From the NCBI GenBank assembly GCA_030737875.1, contig CM060910.1, forward strand, positions 248,218,427-248,282,426: a stretch of DNA of 64,000 nt, in the 5' to 3' direction. The notes below the pieces were generated by a model. That model did no database searches. It had not been told where the DNA came from and saw nothing but the letters and a program-made list of their open reading frames with translations. The DNA is from Allium sativum. Its lineage: Eukaryota > Streptophyta > Magnoliopsida > Asparagales > Amaryllidaceae. Within the stretch, counting starts at the first letter, position 1, and every line of letters starts with the position of its first letter. This document shows positions 35,146 to 45,832 of this stretch, piece by piece. A program made the translations under genes and the position numbers.

Positions 35146-36143
35146 CTTTTTTCTATTTTCTTTTTTTTATTTCGATTCGGGTTGAAATGAAACGGGGGGG
35201 GGGGGGGGGGGGCTGAGAGAGAGTATAGAGATACAGGGTTTTATTTTATTTTATTATTTAATTATTTAATTTTTCTAAAAGGTAACTTTTTATTTCAACC
35301 TCGAAACGAGGCCCACCGCCTGTCATCCATAGCTAATTACCCCCATTCCGAACACAATGGGATATGTATCGTAAGCTGATTCTCTCGTTTCGATCAGTTT
35401 TCGTCAAAATCCACATATAACTCTATATATTGAATTTGAACGCGCATTTCAATTTACTGGGGTCACATACTAACTCTAAAAATTCCCGAAAAATATTTTC
35501 TAGCTTCGTATTGACGATACGGTCCTAATAAAACTAGTTTCGTCGAATTCTGAGACCGTTAGAAAAATGGCCATTTTCCAGTCGATTAAAATCAACTGAA
35601 ACTGGTCAAACACGTTTTCCTTTGCCACGCTCACATATTGATTCAAAAAATTATGAAATTTGAAACCTAGCCATAATTTGACATCCCGGATCCAACAAAA
35701 GTGGTTTCGTCGAAATCCTAGGACGTTTGCAAAATGTCTATTTTTAAGGGCCTGAATTCCATAGCGACTATTCAGAATTTTCAACTGGACATATCTTTTG
35801 ATTCCCGCTATGACATTTCAATTTTTCGGATTCGTTGGAAAGATATCCTCAAATAGATCCCATTATTTTTGGTTTCACTAAAATCTGGTTTATTTTGCAC
35901 CCGGTACATTCAATTGAAGTTTGAAATCGAATTATCGAACTACCGCGCCATTTTCAATTCTATTTATAATTATATATAATTATTTATATTCTAACGACGA
36001 CGTATATAATATATACGTTCGAATTCTATTCAAAATAAATTTTCGTCGATAATATTTAAAATAATTCATTTTAAATGTTCAAAATTCACTAAAATTGCCA
36101 AAATAAAAAAATTTAAACTGGCCCGCATTTCTGGGTTGTTACA

Positions 36144-37182
36144 ATCTCCCCCACTTAAAACTTTTCGTCCCCGAAAAGGAACAAAGTCGAAAGTGGTTTG
36201 ATCAATCAACTCTACATTCCATCTGGCTTCCATTCTCCAACTTTTCAATTTCTAAGAATTTTCAAATTCTTCAAAAATTTGGCTAACACCCGGAATTTTC
36301 GAAAAATTTCGCCATAACCTCCCCTGCACCGGGAGCCACGGGAAAATCCCGAAATTGCCATATAGGCCTTCTGATCTCAAAAAGAAAAAGAAAAAGCCAA
36401 GCAGCTAGCCAATCGGCTCATAAAATCATCATCACCCAAACAAAACAGTAAATTATAGTAAACATGTACCTATTTGTCGGGCAAACAAATTTTATTCTCT
36501 GCTCTAGCCTCCTTGATGTGACTTGTTCAATGTAAGTACATGTATATGCAAGCAAATGCGACCAATTTTCAATACAATTCAATATTTGATTCAATTAGGC
36601 ATAATGGTTCAAAATTATCAAACAAATAAACAAACAACACAACCATCAATCAATTAGTGGATTAGAGTTTCAAATTCATAATTTTTGATACATATACAGA
36701 AAATCATGTTTTGATGCCAATTCACAACAATGTATTCTAGCTATATTGGTTTTGGTTCTCACACCAGTCTAATGGAAATATATAGAAATCACACCTTCGA
36801 AACACGAACATAAATATTGATGATGCCATGGTCATTATCAACATCATCTCCGGGCGACTAGAGTGTGATTCTATATCTATCCAGTATATTAAAACTTCGA
36901 CTATACGTTCATGACGCGTATACGCGAAATCTATATATACTCGATTGTCCATATTCAAAATAAATAAATAATCAAATACGTATAAAATGGATCAAATTTT
37001 TAAAACAAAATTGTTTTCTTTTGAAAAATATACTCTTCACACTCGTTCTAGGATATTACTGATCCTATCTCTAACGAGTCATTCTAATTGGATTTTGCTA
37101 ATCCAATATCTGATGAATTCTTTCGTATGGTTCTAATGTGTCTTGTTCTCGAGCTCTGTAAACCAAAGCTCTGATACCAAAC
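36144..37182 (-). other. Internal region of the giant-LTR element (1039 bp, non-coding)
   Basis: It is bounded by the polypurine tract (36144-36156) and the primer-binding site (37168-37179). It is AT-rich, and the longest frame (36737-36958, minus) has no similarity I recognise. There is no gag remnant. Confidence 0.85.
37168..37179 (-). other. Primer-binding site of the giant-LTR element
   Basis: The minus strand reads TGGTATCAGAGC, exact for initiator Met tRNA, three bases inside the LTR. Confidence 0.9.
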
Positions 37183-40003
37183 TGAGACGACCCGAACTTC
37201 CCCGTGAAGGAAAGCACGGATAGAATTGAGTACAAGACAAAATAGAACGCAGACGGAAGAACATTTCATTGTTATTACAACAATTCCATCAGATACAAGA
37301 ATATACAGAGTATAACTGAATAAATATTATACAACAAATATCAGATATTTAAATTACATTTAAATACATCGCAGCGGAAAATAATACAAAAGCACAACTA
37401 GAAATAATGCACGGATACAGAGCTTTCCGAGCATCGTTCCAGCTGTTAATCAGGACCCGGTGAATATAAATCTGCAAAACCAAAACTACTAGCTGCCCGT
37501 GTGGAAAATAGGGGCACCCAGAGTTTAGGTTAAAACAATAAACTCCAGGTCAGTCATGTGACTGGTGTGAGAACTAAAACAGTTATTAATCTTTATTTTT
37601 AAAGTAAGGTAAATCAAGGGACCACGCCGTATAACACAGAATGGGTTTCCTCCCAAGAATACCAGTGCATAAAACAAACAGCGCGATGCTAAATAAAGAA
37701 AAATGAAGCTGTTATAAGACCCAGGTCCCATCACACAATGCAATGCAAGCCAGAGGATAGGGTTTTTACCTTATAACGGCCAAAGCATGCTTGATACGTT
37801 TAAAACACATTATTTGATACTATTATAGGTGTATAGTGTCAAATCAATTTCAATCATAAATATAAATCATAGACGGCATAGCTACCATCTACTATGTCGC
37901 CATACTAGGCTCTACAAATAAAACCGAAACACACGTATTGGAAATTGGATTCCGTCATGAGCCGAGGCAAGGGGCAAGCTCCTCTCCGCGTTCGAGACAC
38001 TCTAGCAAATGTCCCAGGACCCCACTATGATCCTTGGAATCGACTGGGCCGGTCCTCTCTTACTTTTGAGGATTACTTATTCCTGAACACACGTTTCCCG
38101 GTCCTTACAGACCTATATCCGAGGCGCCTCGCATTCTAACAACTACACAGGTGAAAAGTATATAATTGTCAGGGCTGGTAGATCACTGACACCACCCTAG
38201 CTAGAAAGAAACGTCGTGCTCTCCCAGCGGTCCGTCTCCTGTTTTTGACTCTTACCGAGGTGTGAGGCTCGCGAATTCACGTTATACACAAAGCTATGCC
38301 ACACAGGCCATGCTTTGATCATCAACCACAAGACTTTGCTTTTCAACAGAAGCCTTGATCAATTGCCACTTACGCATGCCACACTGGCAATTCACTCCAT
38401 GCGACTGATGTCCATCGATATACAACCTCTGAGCTCGTACGTCTCAAACAAGGGCGTTAAGCAAGAGAATAAATTCTCTGCCGCCAAACATATGTATATT
38501 TAATAGAGATCAATCAACACAGAATAAAATCCAATGTCAGACACACAATCCATTTACAAGTTCGTTCTGGGTCTGAACGAAACCGGAGGCACTTTCCTCG
38601 CATATCCATCTCCAAGTACGTCTGGACGATCACCAACTGTTTCCCTCATCTTGGGTGTACAGCCCAATCGAGATCATCAGTAATCACCCAAACGATGTGA
38701 AGACTTCCGGTCTTCAACCACCGTTTTCATCTTCGACATCTCGTCGAATCGGTTATTCAGAATGGGTATAACCCGGCCTTTCTGAATAACCCACGTATAT
38801 AATAAACGAATGTTACACAAACACAACAAACGCCTCATTCCAATTCAGAATATTCTTTTATTCACAAAATCACATTTTTAGGGAAAGGTTCCCATTAATT
38901 TTATCCAAGATAAATTCTTCTAAATTTATTCTTTAATCTTCCTTTGGATATCATTTCAAACTAGTCGGGATTAACGAACCACACCGAAGTAATTATTTAT
39001 TTTATTTCCCAATCCCAACCTATATATCCCATGGAGGAAACTGGTAATACTCCACATCTAACACAACGGTGTTATCGGTAAAATTATTTACCATTTCACG
39101 TTCAAATCTAATTAAAGATTTAACTATCGCTTTGGAGCAAAACTGGTGGTACTCCATTCTCGATCACCTTTCAGATTTGATAATTTAAATTATCAATTCA
39201 CTTTTTAATCTAATTAAAGATTCATTAAAACTCCACTTAGTTTCAATTTTTTTTCAAAAATCAATATCCTGTCTTTAATTGGGTTAAAGAACCAATGCCA
39301 TCTAAAACACGATTCACGATAAACCCGAATCACATTCGATATTAAATACAAGGCTCTGAATAGAAGATATATCGGCTTATATTCAATATACAATTCTGAA
39401 ACCAACATATATCGTATTGGAAATAACGATATAAAATATATCTTTCAAATTCCCATAACAATATCTGTATAGTCACGGAATCCAACATCGAAATATTCCG
39501 AAGATAATTTCGATTCAACTCCAGTCCAATTCACGTATTGGGAATATTGATTATTTTTAAAATCACTTTCAAATTCAATTTATTTATTTCAAAAATAAAT
39601 TGATTTTAATTTTAGTTCAAAACTAGTTCATTTCGACAAAAAACTATTTTTATTTTTTCAAATGTGGAATTCTTCATCCCAATTTTTCCCAAATCATTTC
39701 TTATGATTTTACACAAATTATTAATATTTTTAATAAATTTTATCAAGGCCCGTACAGTCGATTTCCATCAACGGCCATCGAACTGCACTTACAACGACCT
39801 TTTTCGAATTTGATTTGGACATAACTCCAAATCCAACCGTTAGATTTCAAATTTCTAATATTCATTGGAAAGCTCCTTTCGATACAAACCCAACGGTTCC
39901 GGTTTTAGGAGAATCCGACGGTCGGATCTCCCGCAACGTCAATTCGAAGTTAATGGTTGAAATTCACGAACTGCCGCGGCGCGGCGCGTTCTATTCAGGC
40001 CAT

Positions 40004-40034
<31 letters not shown>

Positions 40035-41550
40035 TTTATTATATATATTTCGTCGATTCCCTTTTTAAAATGAATTTTATAAATAGTTCTAAATTCATTC
40101 CAAAAACAATTTCAACTTCATCGTCAATTTCAAATCGATTTGATTTCAATTCAATTCGAATTCATTTCTGTTTAATTCGAATTCAAATTCACTTTCTATT
40201 CAATTTGAATTCAAATTGACTTTCTATTCAATTTGAATTTAAATTCACTTTCTATTCAATTTGAATTTACCTTCTATTTAATTCAATTCGAATTCATTTC
40301 AAATTGATTTCAATTCAATTTCAGTTCGTTTTAAATTTTATTCAAAACAATTTCAATTCGTTTTTAATTTAATTTCAATTTAATTCAATTTGAATTCATT
40401 TCTATTTAATTCGAATTCAAATTCACTTTCTATTCAATTTGAATTCAAATTCACTTTCTATTCAATTCGAATTGAATTCATTTCTATTTAATTCGAATTG
40501 ATTTCAAATTGATTCAATAAAATTTCAATTTGAATTTTTTTAATCTAATTTAATTTGAGTTTCATTTCAAAATATTAAATTTTGAAATCACTTTTCAATA
40601 TTCATTGTAAAATGAATAAAATCGATATAAATATCGTTCGCGTCAAAATAACGCATCTCTAATCAACACGGCTTTATATTTTCAATAAATTCGTTATTCT
40701 ATTCCACACCTGAATCTATATTTCTTTCAACACACGAATAATCTCAACACATGAGTACTGTCAACACATCACTATTTTTGTTATGTAAAATATTTTATAA
40801 AATTATGGTATCTATCGTTTGATTTTTAATTAGACTCCACCGTGAAGTAGATTCTAATTGTAAATATGATAAAGATGTAATTTATATTATTTAAAATATT
40901 TTACTCAACACATGAATAGTTTCAACACATGATCATCGTCAACACATGACTATTTTTATATTCAACACATGAATCTTCTTTTATAATATTCATTATTTTC
41001 CCGATTGGGATGAGGCCCAATCAATCACCATATAACGTTAATTATATGGATTCCATACGACACATGTATATAATAGCAATGATAACCAATCAACCATCAT
41101 CCAAGGTGCACCACACAACTGCATAAGCATCAAATATAAATAATTAACGCTTACACAGCCTGTCGATCAATCGATCGACATACAATTAAATAATTGGGAT
41201 TAGTGTACCCAAATATCATCCCAATACCCGTGTGGGGTTTCAAATCAACAAACACAGATTTTTATTTGTGCAGTTGGGCGATGTGTAAAATTTATCGTCC
41301 CAATTGATATCAGTCAAATCAGTGTATATAAACAAATCAGCCGATTTATTTATAAATATTTATTTATTCACTTTCACATTAAAAATTATATTTTTAACGA
41401 TAATTAATTTATTTCAACACATCTACATTTATTATCGATTTCATATCAACAACACAAACAAATTTTCACAACATATCAATCAAACAAACAAGCCATCCAT
41501 GGTCTATGGATGACGGGTGTCGGGTGCTGCTAAGCACCGTCTGCATCCTA

Positions 41551-41590
<40 letters not shown>

Positions 41591-43344
41591 CTAGAAAAAG
41601 AAATTTAGAGTGATAAGTTCTCACCAATAGCTATTCCAATTCCACGACACTTCTTATGTAGAAAATCTCCGCCGTTTCTTCTTTCGTCACTTTCGTCATC
41701 CGTATTCACTACATATATAAAAATCGAATTTTTACTTCGCTATTCAATATATAAAAATCGAATTTTTACTTAGCTACTATATAGATAAAAATTCCATTTT
41801 TACACCGCTACTATATAGATAAAAATTCTATTTTTACATCGCTATTCTCTATATAAAGATTTCGCCTTTTCAAATTTCAAAAATCTAATCTTTTCTGTTT
41901 TAAAAATCTAATCTTTTCCATTTTAAAAATCTAATCTTTTCCATTTTAAAAATTTAATCTTTTCCATTTTAAAAATCTAATCTTTTCTATTTTAAAAATC
42001 TAATCTTTTCTATTATACTTTACTCTATAAATCTCAGAAACAAAGAAAAAGAAAAATATAACCATAAATAAATAATAAATATATATATATATATATAAAC
42101 TTACATCGCAAAAAGGGGGCTGATGGTCTGGTGGGGCGCTGATGGTGGCACGGCGAGGGTGCAGGCGGAGGCGCGCGTGGCTCGCCGGGGTGGGCTCCAG
42201 CTGAGCGACGGCGCGAGGGGGGTTCGTGGGTGGTGCGGTCTTCGAGAGGAGGAGGAGATAGGCGCGAGGCCAGGTGGGAGGACGACGGTGCGACGGAGGG
42301 TGGAGGGCCGGACGACGATGATCGGTGGCGGTATAGGGGTGCGATCCCCCTTTTTTTTTTCTTCTTTTTTTTATTTCGATTCAGGTTGAAATGAAACGGG
42401 GGGGGAGGGGGCTGAGAGAGAGAGTATAGAGATATAGGGTTTTATTTTATTTTATTATTTAATTATTTAATTTTTCTAAAAGGTAACTTTTTATTTCGAC
42501 CTCGAAACGAGGCCCACCGCCTGTCGTCCATAGCTAATTACCCCCATTCCGAACACAATGGGATATGTATCGTAAGCTGATTCGCTTGTTTCGATCAGTT
42601 TTCGTCAAAATCCACATATAACTCTATATATTGAATTTGAACGCGCATTTCAATTTACTGGGGTCACATACTAACTCTAAAAATTCCAGAAAAATATTTT
42701 CTAGCTTCGTATTGACGATAAGGTCCTAACAAAACTAGTTTCGTCGAATTCTGAGACCGTTAGAAAAATGGCCATTTTCCAGTCGATTAAAATCAACTGA
42801 AACTGGTCAAACATGTTTTCCTTTGCCACGCTCACATATTGATTCGAAAAATTATGAAATTTGAAACCTAGCCATAATTTGACATCCCGGATCCAACAAA
42901 AGTGGTTTCGTCGAAATCCGAGGTTGTTTGCAAAATGTCTATTTTTAAGGGCCTGAATTCCATAGCGACTATTCAGAATTTTCAACTGGACATATCTTTT
43001 GATTCCCGCTATGAAATTTCAATTTTTCGGATTCGTTGGAAAGATATCCTCAAATAGATCCCATTATTTTTTGTTTCACTAAAATCAGGTTTATTTTGCA
43101 CCCGGTACATTCAATTGAAGTTTGAAATCGAATTATCGAACTACCGCGTCATTTTCAATTCTATTTATAATTATATATAATTATTTATATTCTAACGACG
43201 ACGTATATAATATATACGTTTGAATTCTATTCAAAATAAATTTTCGTCGATATTATTTAAAATAATTCATTTTAAATGTTCAAAATTCACTAAAATTGCC
43301 AAAATAAAAAAATTTAAACTGACCCGCATTTCTGGGTTGTTACA
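37183..43344 (-). repeat. Giant LTR, right copy (5' LTR, 6162 bp)
   Basis: It is collinear with 29976-36143, with scattered substitutions, altered microsatellite lengths, an interrupted G run (42398-42411) and a short replaced segment near 41617. It is followed by target copy CTCCA. Confidence 0.93.
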
Positions 43345-43349
43345 CTCCA

Positions 43350-43883
43350 GCTGGCAGCAACTGTCCCACATGCACATATACCAATTTTATATGCGAATAC
43401 ACACCACTTATATGCCCACATCTCCCCCATTTTGCAAAGGAATAGAACCATGTGACTTCATACAAATAATTTGTGCCAACCAAATCTTTACTATATTAAT
43501 TATCCATTTAAATATGCACGATACTCACTTTGTATAGGCTTCTTTACACAAACTGATGCCACATGTATTGGTAGCCTAAATCAGAACGACTTGCAGCATG
43601 CTGGGATTGGATGTCTTGCGACATGAATTTAATGATTACTTGCCGTGAACGGTTTTGATTGCATGTAGTGTGTACGGATTTGAGTGCATACCGTAATACA
43701 ACTGATCTAGAGATGAGCATGGACACAACGATATGGTTTCTGCGATATGTTGATGCGAGAGCTTTATGAGCCACAACTTGACTCCATACCGTATACACGA
43801 CTTACATATCGAATTCACAGTCCAGGCTTTGTATAAGAACAGGAATGGTCCACGTGTTTCACTATCACGTTTTACTATGGCAC
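43350..43883 (-). repeat. 5' LTR of the Tat-like element, second segment (truncated)
   Basis: It aligns with 6540-6723 and then 24390 to about 24758, and is uninterrupted at the SIRE-like target (TTGTATAGGC near 43531-43540). Homology stops near 43883, so about 520 bp of the LTR is missing or replaced. Confidence 0.75.
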
Positions 43884-43912
43884 ATCTAATGGAAATAACA
43901 GTTTGCTTGACA

Positions 43913-44106
43913 TCCTCTGCTTTGCCTTTACTTTACTAACATGTTAAGCATCTAATAACAAATTCATCATCCGATCACCTCATCCTCAACCAAAAAAAAA
44001 AAAAAAAAAAAAAAACTCTATATGACTTTCAATATTTTATCATCACAAGAATGAATAGTCATTCTCATATTTTATTTACACCCTTATCATTGAAAATTAA
44101 CACTCA

Positions 44107-44147
<41 letters not shown>

Positions 44148-44281
44148 GTAGTAGTAGTAAAAGAAGAAGAAGCAATAGTAGTATTTTTAGGGATGTCAAC
44201 GGATACTTTTGGATGCGGATAGTGTATATCCGTATTTGTATCGGAAATCATTTTCGAATATTGGATATTCATATCTGTGAG
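43913..44281. repeat. Tandem duplication, copy 1
   Basis: It matches 45010-45394 from CCTCTGCTTTGCC to ATATCTGTGAG, with an offset of 1097-1113 bp. It contains a 24-base A run (43992-44015), an ATT run (44107-44145) and the first 94 bp of a hAT-type MITE (from 44188). Confidence 0.88.
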
Positions 44282-45009
44282 CACTGTTTCAAATCTCGCA
44301 AATATCGCCCGAGATCTCATCCGCGATCTCGTTTTGGGCTCCTTCCAAAATGAAACAACAAATATCACTCTAAATCTCCTTTCAAATATACCGCCCGAGA
44401 TATTGCAATACTGAACGGTATATCGACCGGGACGAAATACTGGAGTATCGTCCGAGATTTTAGTTTTTTTGGTTAAAATTTAAATTTGTGTCTGAACTAG
44501 AACTATAATTAAAAAACTCAAATCTAGCCATATCAATCTTTTGTTATTTTACATTTTGCATGTTAAATGTCTATATTGTATGTTCGTATATGTTTTACAA
44601 TGCTTATGATTTTCATATTCGTCTTTTTTACATACATGTTACTAATGAAATTATGTATTTTATAGTCTATTTATGTTGAATTTTTTAATGTTTTGGATCC
44701 TTTTAATGTTTCCTGTTTAACAATATTCCTGTTTTAAGCATATTACGATTTAGAGTATGAATGATCTTTCGCAAAATAAAGAATAATACAGTTATTTTGC
44801 ATTTTAAATTTAAGTTACTATGTTTTCGATAACATTCATAAAAATCATTTTGTTAAAATATCATTTTTAACATATCATGTACCCCGAGATTGTTCCGATA
44901 TGAACTTTCAGACCTGAGATGAAAATTCGAGACGAACTCCCGAGTTAGACTCATCTCGTCCGAGATCTCCCCCGATACGAGACTGAATCTTATGAACTTT
45001 CACATAATG
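44282..45009. repeat. Unassigned CGAGAT-rich insert between the duplicates
   Basis: This is 728 bp with clustered CGAGATCTC-type words at both ends (about 44290-44460 and 44880-44990) and an AT-rich middle without ORFs. The end clusters are partly in inverted relation, which suggests a non-autonomous DNA transposon, but I could not fix its termini or a target duplication. Confidence 0.4.
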
Positions 45010-45083
45010 TCCTCTGCTTTGCCTTTACTTTACTAACATGTTAAGCATTTAGCAACAAATTCATCATCCGATCACCTCATCCT

Positions 45084-45129
<46 letters not shown>

Positions 45130-45394
45130 AACTCTATATGACTTTCAATATTTTATCATCACAAAAATGAATAGTCATTCTCATATTTTATTTACACCCT
45201 TATCATTGAAAATTGACACTCATATTATTATTGTTGTTGTTGTTGTTAGTAGTAGTAGCAGCAGCAGCAGCAACAACAACAACAACAGTAAAAGAAGAAG
45301 TAATAGTAGTATTTTTAGGGCTGTCAATGGATAGTGTTATATCCGTATTTGTATCGGAAATCATTTTTGGATATTGGATATCAATATCTGTGAG
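45010..45394. repeat. Tandem duplication, copy 2
   Basis: The second copy has a 44-base A run (45085-45128) and diverged trinucleotide runs (TTG, AGT, AGC and AAC) where copy 1 has ATT and AGT. The MITE is complete on this side. Confidence 0.88.
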
Positions 45395-45824
45395 TATGGA
45401 TGGGTATTGAATAATTATCCTATTCACCTATGGTGTTTTTTTTAGTTTAACATAAATGTTTTTCAGTATCATTGATTATAAAAGTGTAAAAAATAAACAT
45501 ATATGATGAAATTAAATTGATTTGGGTGGTTAATATGCATTTAGTGCATATAATATGAACCTTCGACTTAGTAAAACAATAAATAAATCTCATTTATTGT
45601 ACTAAAATACAAATAATTTTTAGCATAATGTTGAAAAAAATCGAATGGATAATTTTCTAATGCGGATATATATGTATTTGTATCCGTATCTGCTTTTTTG
45701 AGTATCGGATATTTATCCGTTTTTTGAATACGAATATATCTGTATCTGTATCGGATATTTATCCGTTTTTCTAATACGGATGCGGACGGATTTCGGATTT
45801 CTCGAATATCCATTGACAGTCCTA
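45316..45824. mobile_element. hAT-type MITE (509 bp)
   Basis: Terminal inverted repeats TAGGGCTGTCAATGGATA and TATCCATTGACAGTCCTA have one mismatch and are flanked by a perfect 8-bp duplication AGTATTTT (45308-45315 and 45825-45832). Inner text repeats TATCCGTATTTGTATCGG-like words in inverted orientation. It has no transposase. Confidence 0.92.
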
Positions 45825-45832
45825 AGTATTTT

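Larger units (their letters stand above)
29976..36143 (-). repeat. Giant LTR, left copy (3' LTR of the minus-strand element, 6168 bp)
   Basis: The + strand ends are TGAGACGACCCG and GGGTTGTTACA. Inside, left to right: a mixed-composition section (29976-31600); AT-rich text; short tandem repeats at about 32890-33330 and 33480-33790; an AT run at 34356-34405; further short repeats at 34500-34815; a GC-rich island at 34905-35145; a 19-base G run; and a conserved terminal section. ORFs inside are short and unsupported. Confidence 0.93.
29976..43344 (-). mobile_element. Giant-LTR non-coding retrotransposon (LARD type, 13.4 kb)
   Basis: Two LTRs of 6168 and 6162 bp (29976-36143, 37183-43344) surround an internal region of only 1039 bp. 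Perfect target copies CTCCA lie at 29971-29975 and 43345-43349. On the minus strand the element runs TGTAACAACCC to CGGGTCGTCTCA, with primer-binding site TGGTATCAGAGC (37179-37168) and polypurine tract AAGTGGGGGAGAT (36156-36144). No gag or pol was found. The segment before the tract, CGGGGACGAAAAG then TTTTAAG, matches the equivalent part of the chromovirus (18958-18977), as do the LTR ends and primer site, so a Tekay-type chromovirus is the probable helper. The two LTRs look about 98% alike by eye. Confidence 0.93.
5726..43883 (-). mobile_element. Tat-like Ty3/gypsy element with gag only (TR-GAG type), split by nested insertions
   Basis: The element is on the minus strand. Its own sequence lies at 5726-6723, 24390-29975 and 43350 to about 43883; the rest is later insertions. 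The 5' LTR is the right-hand one (29165-29975 plus 43350-43883, with its far end missing), and the 3' LTR is the left-hand one (5726-6723 plus 24390-25285). The primer-binding region next to 29165 reads TTTGGCCCCCACCG on the minus strand, a form seen in the Tat group. The polypurine tract GAGGGGAAAA abuts the other LTR. Between them are gag, a 98-bp tandem repeat and no protease, reverse transcriptase, RNase H or integrase, so it must have relied on proteins from another element. Outer target duplications could not be matched. Confidence 0.75.

Noticed and set aside
34915..35190. GC-rich plus-strand ORF starting MMVWWGADGG
   Set aside because: It is antisense to the element and its frame is altered in the second LTR copy; the island is better read on the minus strand as a leader or exon.
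29976..43344. A plain 7.2-kb segmental tandem duplication
   Set aside because: The two copies are LTRs: TG...CA termini, a primer-binding site and polypurine tract bound the middle, and CTCCA target copies flank the whole.
44051..44353. ORFs with poly-Ile or poly-Asn around 44090-44350
   Set aside because: Produced by the ATT microsatellite.
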